Positions 33,306 through 42,495 are shown, numbered from the stretch's first letter. The stretch: DNA of 64,000 nt from an uncultured Acidimicrobiaceae bacterium (GCA_947258985.1 CAMYKI010000012.1:49364-113363); one strand, 5' to 3'. The notes: a model not told the origin generated them from the sequence alone. Numbers and translations are program-made.

Positions 33306-33725
33306 ATGCATGAACTGGCGCTTGCAGATGCAGTTATGAAAGCGGCCGTCCAGGCCGCCGACGACGCCGGCATGGCGCGGATCGACAAGCTTGTGGTGAA
33401 GGTGGGTGAGTTGCAGCAGATAGAGAAGGATCTGTTCGAGTTCTCCCTGGCGAACGTTCTCGCAGGTCAGGATCCCCGACTCCGGGAGGCAACATTCGAC
33501 GTATCGCTGGAACCTGTGCGCTTCGAATGCAATTCGTGTCATCACGGCTACGGAAGGCAGGACGTCTCGCTCGACGATGGTGACGGGGGAGAGGCGATTC
33601 ACTTCATCCCCGAGTTGTCGCATGCGTTTGCCCGGTGTCCGAAATGCGGCAGCCCGGATTTCGAGATTCTGGCGGGCCGTGGCATAACGCTCGAACGGCT
33701 GGAGGGAAGCGGGCCGGATGAGTAA
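33306..33725 (+). CDS. hypA: Hydrogenase/urease nickel incorporation protein HypA
   Basis: 139 residues. The nickel-binding N-terminus MHE is intact (MHELALADAVMKAA), followed by KLVVKVGELQQI and the zinc site made of two pairs, CNSC and CPKC. The spacer between the pairs is longer than in E. coli HypA (an insertion with DDGDGGEAIHF). HypA delivers nickel with HypB to NiFe hydrogenase or urease. No hydrogenase, urease or hypB gene is visible in the window. It overlaps the next ATPase gene by eight bases. Confidence 0.9.
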   Translation: MHELALADAVMKAAVQAADDAGMARIDKLVVKVGELQQIEKDLFEFSLANVLAGQDPRLREATFDVSLEPVRFECNSCHHGYGRQDVSLDDGDGGEAIHFIPELSHAFARCPKCGSPDFEILAGRGITLERLEGSGPDE

Positions 33726-34464
33726 CTCGGTCGACCCGCGCCCATTTGCTATTGCCGACCGCCTCGCCGGAGTCGGCCGGATCGTTGGCGTGAGCGGTAG
33801 CAAGGGGGGGATCGGGAAGAGCGTCGTCGCCTCGACGATGGCGCTTGCGCTCGCCGATGCCGGGTCTCGCGTTGGCCTGTTCGATCTGGACTTCACGTCG
33901 CCAAGCGACCACGTCGTGCTGGGTGTTGAGCGGTCGTTTCCCGATGAGCAGTTCGGCATAGACCCTCACGAGGCCCACGGCGTGCAGATGATGTCGATCG
34001 CCTTCTTCGCAGGCGAGGCTGCTGTTCCGCTGCGCGGGGCAGCCACGACGAACGCTCTTCTGGAGTTGCTGGCGATTACCCGATGGGGTGATCTCGACGT
34101 GTTGATCCTCGATATGCCTCCCGGTCTTGGGGACACGAGTCTCGATGTCATCAACCTGCTGCCCCGGCTCGAGTTTCTACTCGTCGGCAATGGATCCCGG
34201 GTCGTCATCGAGAGTGTGCGCAGAGCCCTGTCGCTGCTGGCGGAACTCGATGTGCCGTTGGTGGGCCTCCTCGAGAACATACAGCGAGTGGCCGACGGCG
34301 CGGTGGCATCTCTTGCAGCAGAGTTCGACGTTGCCTACCTCGGTCCGATCCCGTTTGATCCCGGCTTCGAGGCCGCGCTGGGCGACATCCGATTGCTGCG
34401 GGAGACCGCCGTGTACCGGGAGTTGGCACGAATGCTGGCGCCGGGATTGCCGGCCACCAAGTAG
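33718..34464 (+). CDS. Mrp/MinD-like P-loop ATPase coupled to hypA
   Basis: 248 residues from ATG 33718. The deviant Walker A motif SGSKGGIGKSVVAST and VLILDMPPGLGDTSLD are diagnostic of the Mrp/NBP35 branch of the ParA/MinD family, which carries iron-sulphur clusters or, in some cases, supports metal-centre maturation. The C-terminal CxxC of Mrp is not present. Overlap with hypA suggests a nickel-centre maturation role in place of or alongside HypB; that is inference. Confidence 0.85.
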   Translation: MSNSVDPRPFAIADRLAGVGRIVGVSGSKGGIGKSVVASTMALALADAGSRVGLFDLDFTSPSDHVVLGVERSFPDEQFGIDPHEAHGVQMMSIAFFAGEAAVPLRGAATTNALLELLAITRWGDLDVLILDMPPGLGDTSLDVINLLPRLEFLLVGNGSRVVIESVRRALSLLAELDVPLVGLLENIQRVADGAVASLAAEFDVAYLGPIPFDPGFEAALGDIRLLRETAVYRELARMLAPGLPATK

Positions 34465-34521
34465 CACGCAGTCCCGAAGCCGAAGGGGCTACGGTTGCGA
34501 AGACCGACGACGGAGGATGCG

Positions 34522-35214
34522 TTGAAGACAATCGGCTTGCTCGGCGGCATGAGCTGGGAATCGTCTGTCGAATACGAGCGCATCATCAACACCGAGGTAC
34601 GGAACCGTCTTGGCGGAGTCCATTCCGCCGACCTGATCGTTCGTTCGTACGACTTCGATGCGATCGAGAAGCTCCAGGCGGCCGGAGATTGGGATGGTGC
34701 GGGTGAGCTGCTTGCCGCCGACGCCCGCAGGCTCCAGGATGCCGGTGCCGAGATCCTCGTGCTGTGCACGAACACTATGCATCTGGTCGCTCCTGCCATC
34801 GAAGCCGCGACCGATGTTCCGTTCCTGCACCTTGCGGACGCAACGGCCGCTGCAGTTATTGCCACCGGCATTGAGGCGGTGGCCCTGCTGGGAACACGTT
34901 TCACCATGGAAGAGGACTTCTACTCGGGTCGGCTCGAGTCGCACGGGCTTGAAGTGGTGGTGCCCGAGGCCGCAAACCGCACGGTCATCAACGACGTCAT
35001 CTACAACGAGCTCGTGCAGGGCCAGATTCGTGACGAATCACGAGACCGTTACCTGGAGGTCATCGACAGGCTCGTTGTTGCCGGGGCGCAAGGCGTCATT
35101 GCCGGCTGCACCGAGATCGAACTGCTGGTTACGCCCGATGCCGTGACCATTCCCTACTTCCCTACAACGCGGATCCATGCCATGGCGGCCGTCGAGGCAG
35201 CGCTGGCCGGCTAG
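34522..35214 (+). CDS. Aspartate/glutamate racemase family protein
   Basis: 230 residues from TTG 34522, chosen because CGGAGG lies seven bases upstream and the family start (KTIGLLGGMSWES) follows immediately; another in-frame TTG lies at 34495. The two catalytic cysteines of the PLP-independent racemases are present in LCTNTMH and AGCTEIELL. It interconverts L- and D-aspartate or glutamate, or has the broader range seen for YgeA-like members. Stands alone between hypA-mrp and the DDN-like gene. Confidence 0.88.
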   Translation: MKTIGLLGGMSWESSVEYERIINTEVRNRLGGVHSADLIVRSYDFDAIEKLQAAGDWDGAGELLAADARRLQDAGAEILVLCTNTMHLVAPAIEAATDVPFLHLADATAAAVIATGIEAVALLGTRFTMEEDFYSGRLESHGLEVVVPEAANRTVINDVIYNELVQGQIRDESRDRYLEVIDRLVVAGAQGVIAGCTEIELLVTPDAVTIPYFPTTRIHAMAAVEAALAG

Positions 35215-35414
35215 CAACCGACGCCCGAGCACCCCGTCGACGGCAAGGTGGCGATCGGTGTTCCATGGCCGCCGGCGACGTGAGTGTCGCCCCGGTCTCC
35301 TGGAGCATTCCGCCGACTTCGTTGGGATCGCCTCCTGCGGTGTCGAGCCTCTTGCCAAGACGCTTCATTTGAGTAGCAACGACACCGAAGTCCTCGGCGA
35401 TCCTGCCGAACCCC

Positions 35415-35840
35415 TCATTTCCTTTCGTGGCTCAAGATGACGACCGGAATCTCCCGGTCAGTACGAGACTCGTACGCCTGATATCCGTCGTACGCGGCAA
35501 GGACTTCCGGCCAGAGCCGCTTCCTACGTTCCGCCCCGGCCGTTGTTGCGCTTACGGAGGAACGTCGACCATTGATTTGGGCGATCGCTCTGGGTTCGGC
35601 CTGCAGATTGAGATACCACTCGGGGTGCCGGTCGCGACCACCCCACGACGCTATGACGACGAGGTCCTGCCCATCACGCAGGTAGAGCAACGGGACTGTG
35701 TGCGTCCTGCCGGTGTGTCTCCCGGCGGTCGAGAGAAGCAAGATGTCGTTGTCCACCAGCCTGCGACCGATCCTGCCCCGGGTCGTCCTGTAGAGGAGCG
35801 TGTGCAGGGTGGAAAGATGTCTGGCTGTCCGGTCGCGCAT
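35415..35840 (-). CDS. Deazaflavin-dependent nitroreductase-family protein (DDN-like)
   Basis: 141 residues. LLSTAGRHTGRTHTVPLLYL is the typical F420-binding pattern of the DDN/FDOR-B split-barrel family, and GGRDRHPEWYLNLQAEP is the second conserved block. These actinobacterial proteins bind the deazaflavin F420 and reduce quinones or nitro compounds. Together with the luciferase-like gene at 48980 it implies that the organism makes F420. Confidence 0.88.
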   Translation of the reverse strand: MRDRTARHLSTLHTLLYRTTRGRIGRRLVDNDILLLSTAGRHTGRTHTVPLLYLRDGQDLVVIASWGGRDRHPEWYLNLQAEPRAIAQINGRRSSVSATTAGAERRKRLWPEVLAAYDGYQAYESRTDREIPVVILSHERK

Positions 35841-35929
35841 TCCGGCAGCCTAGGTGGCCTGATATTCCACAACTGGTCCGCAATGTCGACACGGGGTCAG
35901 ATACGGGTGGCATCTTCTACCATGCAGGG

Positions 35930-36343
35930 GTGTCTGTCGATGATGTTGTGCGAGCGGTCGCCGAGTCTGCGCTGAGCGTGGACGAACGGCTGGGTTTCCT
36001 CGAGCTATGCGAAGCGCGCAGCGCCGAGGAGTTGCTGGCCGACCGGGATCGGGTCGAGGCGCATCGCCGATCGATCGAATCCGCGGTCGGGTCCGGTGCG
36101 GATATCGAAGGCGAGCTGGCCGATCGCATCGCCCATGCGCTTGGGTTCTTGCTCACCGACGCCGCGCGGTGGTCGTTTGTCGAGCGTCGGGTTCTTGCGG
36201 GAGCCGTCGAGTACTTCATCCAGAGCGACGATGCAGACGGCGACTTGCGGTCGGACCACGGTCTCGAGGACGACGCCCGTGTTGTCGCCGCAGTCTGTGA
36301 CGCACTGGATCGCAACGACCTCGCTACCCGCCTCAGGCCGTAG
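35930..36343 (+). CDS. Hypothetical protein with a weak YkvA/DUF1232-like C-terminus
   Basis: 137 residues from GTG 35930. The first 60 residues are helical and charged; the region AGAVEYFIQSDDADGDL followed by DDARVVAAVCDAL recalls the short DUF1232/YkvA motif, but the usual hydrophobic PxDxxPD segment is missing. No signal peptide. Function unknown; codon pattern is like its neighbours. Confidence 0.55.
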   Translation: MSVDDVVRAVAESALSVDERLGFLELCEARSAEELLADRDRVEAHRRSIESAVGSGADIEGELADRIAHALGFLLTDAARWSFVERRVLAGAVEYFIQSDDADGDLRSDHGLEDDARVVAAVCDALDRNDLATRLRP

Positions 36344-36355
36344 CGCCCCCTCCCC

Positions 36356-36404
36356 CCTTCCGGCGTACAGCCTGCCGGGATACCGGCACCATCAACGCAA
36401 GAAC
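36356..36404 (-). repeat. Intergenic palindromic repeat, copy 2
   Basis: Read on the minus strand: GTTCTTGCGTTGATGG, the imperfect palindrome TGCCGGTATCCCGGCA, then GGCTG and TACGCCGGAAGG. It is followed 70 bases on by a copy differing at two positions within 49 bases, and it matches the element at 15235-15281. Confidence 0.75.
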
Positions 36405-36425
36405 CAAAAGGAGCTACCCCTCCCT

Positions 36426-36474
36426 CCTTCCGGCGTACAGCCTGCCGGGATACCGGCAGCATCTACGCAAGAAC
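36426..36474 (-). repeat. Intergenic palindromic repeat, copy 3
   Basis: Direct repeat of 36356-36404 with a 70-base period. On the minus strand it begins GTTCTTGCGTAGATGC, which is found exactly again at 50947-50962. The two copies fill the gap between the hypothetical gene and the DinB gene. Confidence 0.75.
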
Positions 36475-36495
36475 GGGAGGGGTGGGGAATGGGGG

Positions 36496-36981
36496 TTAGA
36501 TAATCTTGTCGTCCGTCCCCGCCACCTGGCGCAGGATCTCTGTCTGCCCCGTGTGATAGGTGTCGTGGAAGTAATCGAAGTGGAGTAGGGCTGCTCGGGT
36601 GATTGTGCGACCGTCCTCCTCGAGTTCGGTGGCAAACACCTCGTCATCCATCTGCCCGAGCGATCGGTCGATGGCCTCCTGACTGCTCTCGATGGCGGAG
36701 ACCAAATGGTCCAACGACAGCACGCCGGGCCCATCCTGCTCTATGGGTTCCGATTCGCGCCGGTACCGATCGAGCTCTCCGGACTCGAATTGAGGGGATG
36801 CTCCGCTTCTTGTCAATACCCGATCGCGATACACCAGGATGTGGCCGAGAGTCCAGTTGAGGCAGTTGATGTTGTACGGAGTCTGCAAGAGCGAATCGGT
36901 GTGAGAGAGGCCCGCGGTCTGCATAGTCAGGATTGCGGTATTGCGGCCGAATGCCTTGGCCAGTTGGGGTGCGTCGATCAT
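36496..36981 (-). CDS. DinB-family protein
   Basis: 161 residues. Four-helix DinB fold indicated by the N-terminal LNWTLGHILVYRDRV, where the histidine is a metal ligand, and the C-terminal HFDYFHDTYHTGQTEILRQ with two further histidines. Such proteins are thiol-dependent metalloenzymes or damage-inducible proteins of mostly unknown substrate (the mycothiol-dependent group is common in actinobacteria). Monocistronic by position, ahead of trkH on the same strand. Confidence 0.83.
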   Translation of the reverse strand: MIDAPQLAKAFGRNTAILTMQTAGLSHTDSLLQTPYNINCLNWTLGHILVYRDRVLTRSGASPQFESGELDRYRRESEPIEQDGPGVLSLDHLVSAIESSQEAIDRSLGQMDDEVFATELEEDGRTITRAALLHFDYFHDTYHTGQTEILRQVAGTDDKII

Positions 36982-37010
36982 GGGATCTACCTCCAGGTCC
37001 GGGGGCTAGG

Positions 37011-38462
37011 TCAGCGTCGCCATAGCTCTCTGGTGAACAGAAGGATGACCGGGAAGATTTCCAGCCGTCCGACAATCATCAAGAACGAAAGCAGCCACTT
37101 TCCGGCATCGGGGACTAGGGCGTAATTGGAGGTGGGGCCGACCGCTCCCAAGCCCGGACCGACATTCCCGACGGAAGATGCAACCGCGGAAGCCGACGTG
37201 ATGATATCGAAGCCTGCTCCTGCGATGTCGTTGATGATTCCGAATGCCAGCGTGCCCGTCATGAAGATGAACATGTAGAGCAGGAAGAAGGACTGTACCG
37301 ACTGCACGATTTGATCGGGCACAACGTCCCTGCCGAGACGCACTACGAAGATGCCTTTCGGGTGGATGACTTTGCGGAGATCGGCTTTCGACGCCTGGTA
37401 GAGAACCCCAAGCCGATAGGGCTTCATCGACCCACCGGTCGAACCTGCCATACCGCCGACAAACATGAGACCCAGCACCATGATCTGCAGCGATGTCGGC
37501 CAGATCCCGAAGTCCGCTGTGCCGTATCCGGTGGTCGTCACGAGCGATGTGATGGTGAACAGGGAGTCGCGCAGTATGTCGACGATCGCGCCGGACCAGG
37601 TCCCAATGACCGCCACCAGGGTGGCGACGATGATGATGCCGCCATAGAGCCGGAATTCAGCGTTCCGCAAGTAGTCCTTCGGCCGGGCAATCGACCTGAA
37701 ATGCAGCGCAAAGGAGGCTCCGGCCAGAAACATGAAAACGATGACTACCCACTGGGCATACGGACTGAAAGCCGCCATCGAGCGGGCATCGGTTCCGAAG
37801 CCGCCCGTCGACATGGTCGTGAACGAGTGGGCGATGGCCTCGAACAGCGTCATGTCGCCGATCCACAGCAGCACGGCTTCGATCACGGTGAACGCCAGAT
37901 AGACAAACCAGAGCCGCTTAGCGGTCTCGCGGAAACGGGGGGTCAGGCGATCCGGGGTCGGACCGGGCGACTCGGCCCGTGCCAGTTCAACACCACCCAC
38001 ACCAAGCAACGGCAGAATGGCGATCGAGAGGACGATGATCCCCATGCCTCCCAACCACTGCGACAGAGCCCTCCAAATCAGGACTCCTTTCGCCAGCTCT
38101 CCAGGGTCCGGGACTATGGAGGCTCCCGTGGTGGAGAACCCGGCAGCCGTCTCGAAGAAAGCGTCGCTGAAATCGGCGATGGCTCCCGAGAACAGGTAGG
38201 GCAAAGTGCCGAAGAACGTCATCGCGATCCAGGCCAGGCCGACTATCGCAAAGCCTTCACGCGCCGTGAGTTGAGTGTTGTCAGACCTGCCGAAGTGCCA
38301 CGCCCACCCGCCGGCACCGACGGTGACGAGGGCTGCCAGGGTCATCTGCCACGCATCGCCGAACTCGCGGTAGATAAGGGCAGTGACAACGGGAACGAGC
38401 ATCGCAACACCGACGGCTCCGACGACCGCTCCAATGACCCTAAGAAGACGGCGGATCGACAT
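37011..38462 (-). CDS. trkH: Potassium uptake protein TrkH
   Basis: 483 residues with roughly ten membrane helices and the four pore-loop glycine motifs of Trk/Ktr channels: FSTTGAS, MSTGGFG, VTTTGYG and VGNVGPG. Also typical is GGMAGSTGGSMKPYR. It forms the potassium-conducting subunit gated by the TrkA subunit. Start ATG 38462 shares a base with the trkA stop (TGATG), so the pair is translationally coupled. Confidence 0.95.
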   Translation of the reverse strand: MSIRRLLRVIGAVVGAVGVAMLVPVVTALIYREFGDAWQMTLAALVTVGAGGWAWHFGRSDNTQLTAREGFAIVGLAWIAMTFFGTLPYLFSGAIADFSDAFFETAAGFSTTGASIVPDPGELAKGVLIWRALSQWLGGMGIIVLSIAILPLLGVGGVELARAESPGPTPDRLTPRFRETAKRLWFVYLAFTVIEAVLLWIGDMTLFEAIAHSFTTMSTGGFGTDARSMAAFSPYAQWVVIVFMFLAGASFALHFRSIARPKDYLRNAEFRLYGGIIIVATLVAVIGTWSGAIVDILRDSLFTITSLVTTTGYGTADFGIWPTSLQIMVLGLMFVGGMAGSTGGSMKPYRLGVLYQASKADLRKVIHPKGIFVVRLGRDVVPDQIVQSVQSFFLLYMFIFMTGTLAFGIINDIAGAGFDIITSASAVASSVGNVGPGLGAVGPTSNYALVPDAGKWLLSFLMIVGRLEIFPVILLFTRELWRR

Positions 38463-39790
38463 CAGCCGGAGAGTTCGCCGACAAGTTGGATGGCGTCGGG
38501 AGTTGCGATGACTATCAGTCGGTCACCTTCTTCGATCTTGGTCTGGCCTCGTGGCACGAACGCCTTCTTGCCCCGGATGATGCCTCCAACGATCACATCG
38601 CTAGGCAACTCCATTTCACGCAACGTCTTGCCGACGATATCGCTCGATTCGGCCACCTCGACTTCGAGAGCCTCTGCTTCGCTGTCCTGGAAGGTGACAA
38701 CTGAGTGGATCCGGCCCCTGCGCACAAACCGGAGGATTTCGTTTGCCGCAGACAACCGGGACGAAACCGCTCCGTCGATGCCGACGCCGGCCAGCAGGTT
38801 CACGAGGTCGAGACGGTGGAATCTGGAGACCGCAGTTGGAATCCCAACGGCCTTTGCCACAAGGGAACCGAGGATGTTGATTTCGTCCCAGCCGGTGAGC
38901 GCGAGAGCGGCATCTGCCGTGTCCAGACCTTCGCTGTGGAACAGTTTCGGATCCGTGGGGTCTCCGCATACCGCCACCACCCTGGGGTTCTCGGTGGCAA
39001 TATGGCGTACACGATCCGGATCGGGATCGACGAGGACTGTTTGGATGTTCTGGCTGCAAAGCCGCTTTGCAGTTAGCTCGGCGACCCGAGTAGAGCCAAA
39101 GATCACCACCTTGCGAGCGGGGTCGAGGTGCAGCCCCAACATGTCGAGAGCGGCATCGGCCTTGTCGGTCTCGACCATGCACAACACGTGGTCACCGGGC
39201 AGGATCCTGGTGCCGCCGCGGGCGATGATGGTCTCGCCGTGTCGGATGATTGCCGCAACCAGCCACGACCACCCCTCCACCATGCCGCGCAGCTCCGTCA
39301 ACGCCAGGCCGGCCGCCGGTGCGTCCGGGCCGATGTAGCCGCCGATCAGTTCGAGCTTGCCGTCGGCGAACTCTCGCACCTCAGACACTCCACGCTGGCG
39401 CACGAGGAGTTCGAGTTCCCGGGCGGTTGCATCGCCGGGGTCGATCAGCAGGTCGACGCCAAGAGCCGCCGCACCGGAGCGCAGCTGAGGATCCTCGACA
39501 CGGGCGATCCTGCGCGGTGTCCCGATCTTGGCGGCGGCGTGGGCGGAGAGCACGTTCACCGCATCTGAGGAAGTAACGGCGATAAAGAGGTCGGCTCGGT
39601 CCGCCCCGGCTTGCTCGAGCACTTCCTGGCTAGACCCGTTGCCGTGGATGACGAGGCAGTCGATCTGCTCCTGGACATCCTGAGCGGTGGCGGGGTTGGA
39701 TTCGACGACTACGACGTCCTGGCCCTCTACCGAGAGCCGCTCGGCGAGGTGCGAACCCACGGCCCCGGCCCCAATTACAACAATGCGCAT
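38462..39790 (-). CDS. trkA: Trk system regulatory subunit TrkA
   Basis: 442 residues with two RCK modules. The first Rossmann loop is VIGAGAVGSHLAERLS at the N-terminus, the second VIFGSTRVAELTAKRL near residue 235, each followed by a TrkA-C domain (ending VIATPDAIQLVGEL). It binds NAD(H) and nucleotides and gates TrkH in the cytoplasm. Upstream member of the trkA-trkH operon. Confidence 0.95.
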   Translation of the reverse strand: MRIVVIGAGAVGSHLAERLSVEGQDVVVVESNPATAQDVQEQIDCLVIHGNGSSQEVLEQAGADRADLFIAVTSSDAVNVLSAHAAAKIGTPRRIARVEDPQLRSGAAALGVDLLIDPGDATARELELLVRQRGVSEVREFADGKLELIGGYIGPDAPAAGLALTELRGMVEGWSWLVAAIIRHGETIIARGGTRILPGDHVLCMVETDKADAALDMLGLHLDPARKVVIFGSTRVAELTAKRLCSQNIQTVLVDPDPDRVRHIATENPRVVAVCGDPTDPKLFHSEGLDTADAALALTGWDEINILGSLVAKAVGIPTAVSRFHRLDLVNLLAGVGIDGAVSSRLSAANEILRFVRRGRIHSVVTFQDSEAEALEVEVAESSDIVGKTLREMELPSDVIVGGIIRGKKAFVPRGQTKIEEGDRLIVIATPDAIQLVGELSG

Positions 39791-39850
39791 AAGTGCCTGT
39801 CCGTTCTGCGGCCTCTCAGGATAATCGTCCCGGACGGCCCTCCACAGATC

Positions 39851-39867
39851 GGGGGAGCCTATCCCCC
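39851..39867. terminator. Stem-loop at the end of the DUF445 gene
   Basis: GGGGGA (39851-39856) and TCCCCC (39862-39867) enclose a five-base loop that contains the stop codon of the minus-strand DUF445 gene. The stem is strong but has no T tract; it may attenuate read-through into trkA. Confidence 0.3.
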
Positions 39868-41124
39868 GGAGGCCTGCACGATCGCATGAATGATGAGCCC
39901 GACCAGTCCGCCGACCAGAGTCCCGTTGATTCGAATGAACTGGAGATCCCTACCTACCTGCAGCTCGAGCCGACGGCTTGTTTCGTCGGCATCCCAGCGT
40001 TCCACGGTCGTGGCAATGAGGGAGGCCACCTCAGAACCGGATCTCTCTGCCAGATGTGCGGCGAGGTTCCCCACCCAGGCGTCGACGGTCCGGCGGAGTT
40101 CCGGATCCGTGCGGAGTCTCTCTCCGGTGGTGAGGGCGATCTGCTCGAGGCGGCGTCGCAGATCCGAGTCCGGATCCTCAGCTGCGGTGACCAGGCTCGC
40201 CTTCAGGCCGTCCCAGATGCCGTCGGTCCACTCTCGGAAATCTGGATGTTCGAGTATCTGCTTCTTGATTGCCTCCCCCCGCCTCTGCATTTCGTCCGAG
40301 GTCTTCAGTTCAAGGGCGGCGTTCTGCAACCGCTCATTGAGGATGCGCCGGATTTCGTGGTCGGGGTTGTTGGTGACCTCACCGACAAAGCGCAGCAGGC
40401 TGACATAGAGCTTGTCGAATACGGCGTCGTCTACCGGTTCGGGAACCCACCAAGGCGATTCCTCTCTTATCCGGCTGCGCAGGAGCTCCCGGTTGTCGGA
40501 TATGGCGTTGCTAAGGCCCCGAAGCCCGGCGGTCACGAGCGCCTCGTGTTGGCCACCCTCAATCGCCCGGTCGATGATCGATCCGAGCAGCGGAGCAGCG
40601 TCGATCGCCGCGATGCGGGCCGCAACGACGTCGCGTACGCTTTCCTGGATCTCTTCATCCCTCATCGTTTCGGCAACAGCAGCGATCACTCCTGCTGTTT
40701 GGCGGGCGGCTGCCGCGGCGTTCTCCGGCTGGCCCAGCCATTCACCAAGCCGGCCTGCCGGATCTGCTTCCTGGATTCTCTCGACGAGAGATTCGGGGTT
40801 CATGAAGTTCCTGTGGACGAAATCTCCCAGACCCTTGCCGATTGCATCCTTGCCCTTCGGAATAAGCGCGGTATGAGGGATGGGGATGCCCAGGGGATGC
40901 CGGAACAGAGCTGTAACGGCGAACCAGTCGGCAACCCCGCCGATCATGGCGGCCTCGGACGCAGCACGCACATACCCTGCCCAACCCGTTCCGTCGGTGA
41001 AAGCGAAAGTGGCGATGAATATGGCCGCGGCGAGTACGAGTAGCCCCGCGGCGTTCCTCTTCATAGTGCGGAGGCGCCGGGCTCGTGTCTCGTCGAACGA
41101 TGCCAGAAGATCCGGTGTGCTCAT
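39859..41124 (-). CDS. DUF445 family membrane-associated protein
   Basis: 421 residues from ATG 41124. One or two N-terminal helices (LLVLAAAIFIATFAF) precede the family signature GGVADWFAVTALFRHPLGIPIPHTALIP and a long amphipathic helical region, with a C-terminal helix (TLVGGLVGLIIHAIV). DUF445 proteins (YjiN/YheB-like) are inner membrane proteins of unknown function. It precedes trkA on the same strand. Confidence 0.87.
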   Translation of the reverse strand: MSTPDLLASFDETRARRLRTMKRNAAGLLVLAAAIFIATFAFTDGTGWAGYVRAASEAAMIGGVADWFAVTALFRHPLGIPIPHTALIPKGKDAIGKGLGDFVHRNFMNPESLVERIQEADPAGRLGEWLGQPENAAAAARQTAGVIAAVAETMRDEEIQESVRDVVAARIAAIDAAPLLGSIIDRAIEGGQHEALVTAGLRGLSNAISDNRELLRSRIREESPWWVPEPVDDAVFDKLYVSLLRFVGEVTNNPDHEIRRILNERLQNAALELKTSDEMQRRGEAIKKQILEHPDFREWTDGIWDGLKASLVTAAEDPDSDLRRRLEQIALTTGERLRTDPELRRTVDAWVGNLAAHLAERSGSEVASLIATTVERWDADETSRRLELQVGRDLQFIRINGTLVGGLVGLIIHAIVQASGG

Positions 41125-41242
41125 CAACAGCCAGAGTAGGGAATCCCTGCTCTAGCTTTGACCCCTTCGGCACCAGCGAGTTCCGCTGAGAGCGCATGAT
41201 GATCCGTGGTTAAGGTGGCGGCTTGCTCGAGCGGATGGGTCC

Positions 41243-41941
41243 ATGGAAAATGCAGCGACGCGGTCCGGTCTGAGGGACGGCGGGCGCGTCGTGTTACCTC
41301 TCCTGCTCGCCATCGTGCCCTTTGGCCTCGTTCTCGGGGTGACCGCCGCCGCTTCCGAGGTGGTCGGTGGAACACTCGGCATCGCTACCTCGTTCATCAT
41401 CTTTGCCGGCGCCGCGCAGTTGGTGACCGTGCAGTTGCTCGATGCCGGAAGCAGCCTGGTTGTCATCGTGGTGACGGCACTCATCGTGAACGTTCGCCAC
41501 CTGATGTACAGCGCGGCGATGGCTCCCCACTTCAGCGAGTTTCCCCGTCGATCCCGGTACGTTCTTCCGTACCTGCTCACCGATCAGGCGTTCGCGGTGT
41601 CGATGCTTCGCTACGAGACAACGGAGGACCCTGAGTACAAGCGGTGGTACTTCATCGGTAGCGGGATGACGCTGTGGGTGTCGTGGCAACTGTCCACGAT
41701 CGCCGGAGTAGCTCTCGGCGCTCAGATTCCCGAATCGCTAGGTCTTGACTTTGCGATCCCTCTTGTGTTCCTAGTGCTCTTGATCCCGGCCGTGCAGACC
41801 CGCCCCGGGCTGGTGGCGGCGATCTTCGGTGGCTTGATCGCGGTTGCAGCTTCGGGGGCGCCGTACAGTCTCGGCCTGGTGATCGGCGCACTTTCGGGCG
41901 TCGCCGCCGGGGTGGCCGCCGAACGACTGGCGGAACGCTGA
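41243..41941 (+). CDS. azlC: AzlC-family branched-chain amino acid exporter, large subunit
   Basis: 232 residues, about five to seven membrane helices. FIIFAGAAQLVTVQLL, VNVRHLMYSAAMAPH and the LTDQAFAVS motif are characteristic of AzlC/YgaZ. With AzlD it exports valine, leucine, isoleucine or analogues. The stop and the azlD start overlap (TGATG). Confidence 0.92.
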   Translation: MENAATRSGLRDGGRVVLPLLLAIVPFGLVLGVTAAASEVVGGTLGIATSFIIFAGAAQLVTVQLLDAGSSLVVIVVTALIVNVRHLMYSAAMAPHFSEFPRRSRYVLPYLLTDQAFAVSMLRYETTEDPEYKRWYFIGSGMTLWVSWQLSTIAGVALGAQIPESLGLDFAIPLVFLVLLIPAVQTRPGLVAAIFGGLIAVAASGAPYSLGLVIGALSGVAAGVAAERLAER

Positions 41942-42252
41942 TGTGGGGCGCCGTCATCGTTATCGGGCTCGGAACCTACCTGACCCGGCTGTCCTTCATC
42001 GGGGCGTTCGGCGAACGGCAGATGCCGCCCTGGTTGGGGCGTCCGCTCCGGTACGTGGCGCCTGCGGTCCTCGGAGCGATTGTGTTGCCGGCGGTCGTTA
42101 TGCCGGACGGAGTGGTTGACTTTTCTCCCGCCACAAACCCGCGCTTTGTCGCCGGGCTGATCGCCATGGCGGTTGCGATTCGGTTTCGCAACGTCACCGT
42201 TGTGATAGCGGTCGGCATGGCAGCATTGTGGATACTCGACGCGCTTCTGTAG
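41941..42252 (+). CDS. azlD: AzlD-family branched-chain amino acid exporter, small subunit
   Basis: 103 residues with three or four helices. The N-terminal VIGLGTYLTRLSFIG and FRNVTVVIAVGMAALWIL are typical of AzlD/YgaH. Overlapping start with azlC supports a two-component exporter. The 243 bases that follow hold no convincing gene. Confidence 0.9.
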   Translation: MWGAVIVIGLGTYLTRLSFIGAFGERQMPPWLGRPLRYVAPAVLGAIVLPAVVMPDGVVDFSPATNPRFVAGLIAMAVAIRFRNVTVVIAVGMAALWILDALL

Positions 42253-42495
42253 CCCGGCGCTGGGCAGCGAGAGCTTCGGTGCGCCCGCTCCCGTCGGGAA
42301 CCCCGTTGGCTGGACCCGGCATTCGCCATCGCTGCGCTCCTCATAGCTCTCGGCTCGGCGATCACCGGTGCGATGCCGCGCATGCTGAAGAGAGGACTGC
42401 CGGCCAGTCAAAGCGCCACCTTGGCCGATCGATTGGATTGCTCCCCGACGCCTGCCAAGCTGTGGTCGGTATTCGTCGCTGTCGGGAGAGGGACA

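Noticed and set aside
35162-35368. A 68-codon minus-strand frame downstream of the DDN-like gene (MKRLGKRLDTAGGDPNEVGG)
   Set aside because: The first 30 residues look coding, but the rest turns Arg/Pro-rich and overlaps the racemase gene; no ribosome site. Left unannotated.
36356-36474. Two near-identical 49-base direct repeats considered as a CRISPR remnant
   Set aside because: Only two units, each with an internal palindrome, no variable spacers of constant length and no cas genes; related copies elsewhere show it is a dispersed repeat.
37311-39338. A 675-codon plus-strand open frame opposite trkH and trkA
   Set aside because: It is antisense to two well-supported genes, and its protein is arginine-, serine- and glutamine-rich without any domain; a GC-driven shadow.
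39793-41043. A 416-codon plus-strand frame opposite the DUF445 gene
   Set aside because: Composition is typical of an antisense shadow and the DUF445 signature on the other strand is clear.
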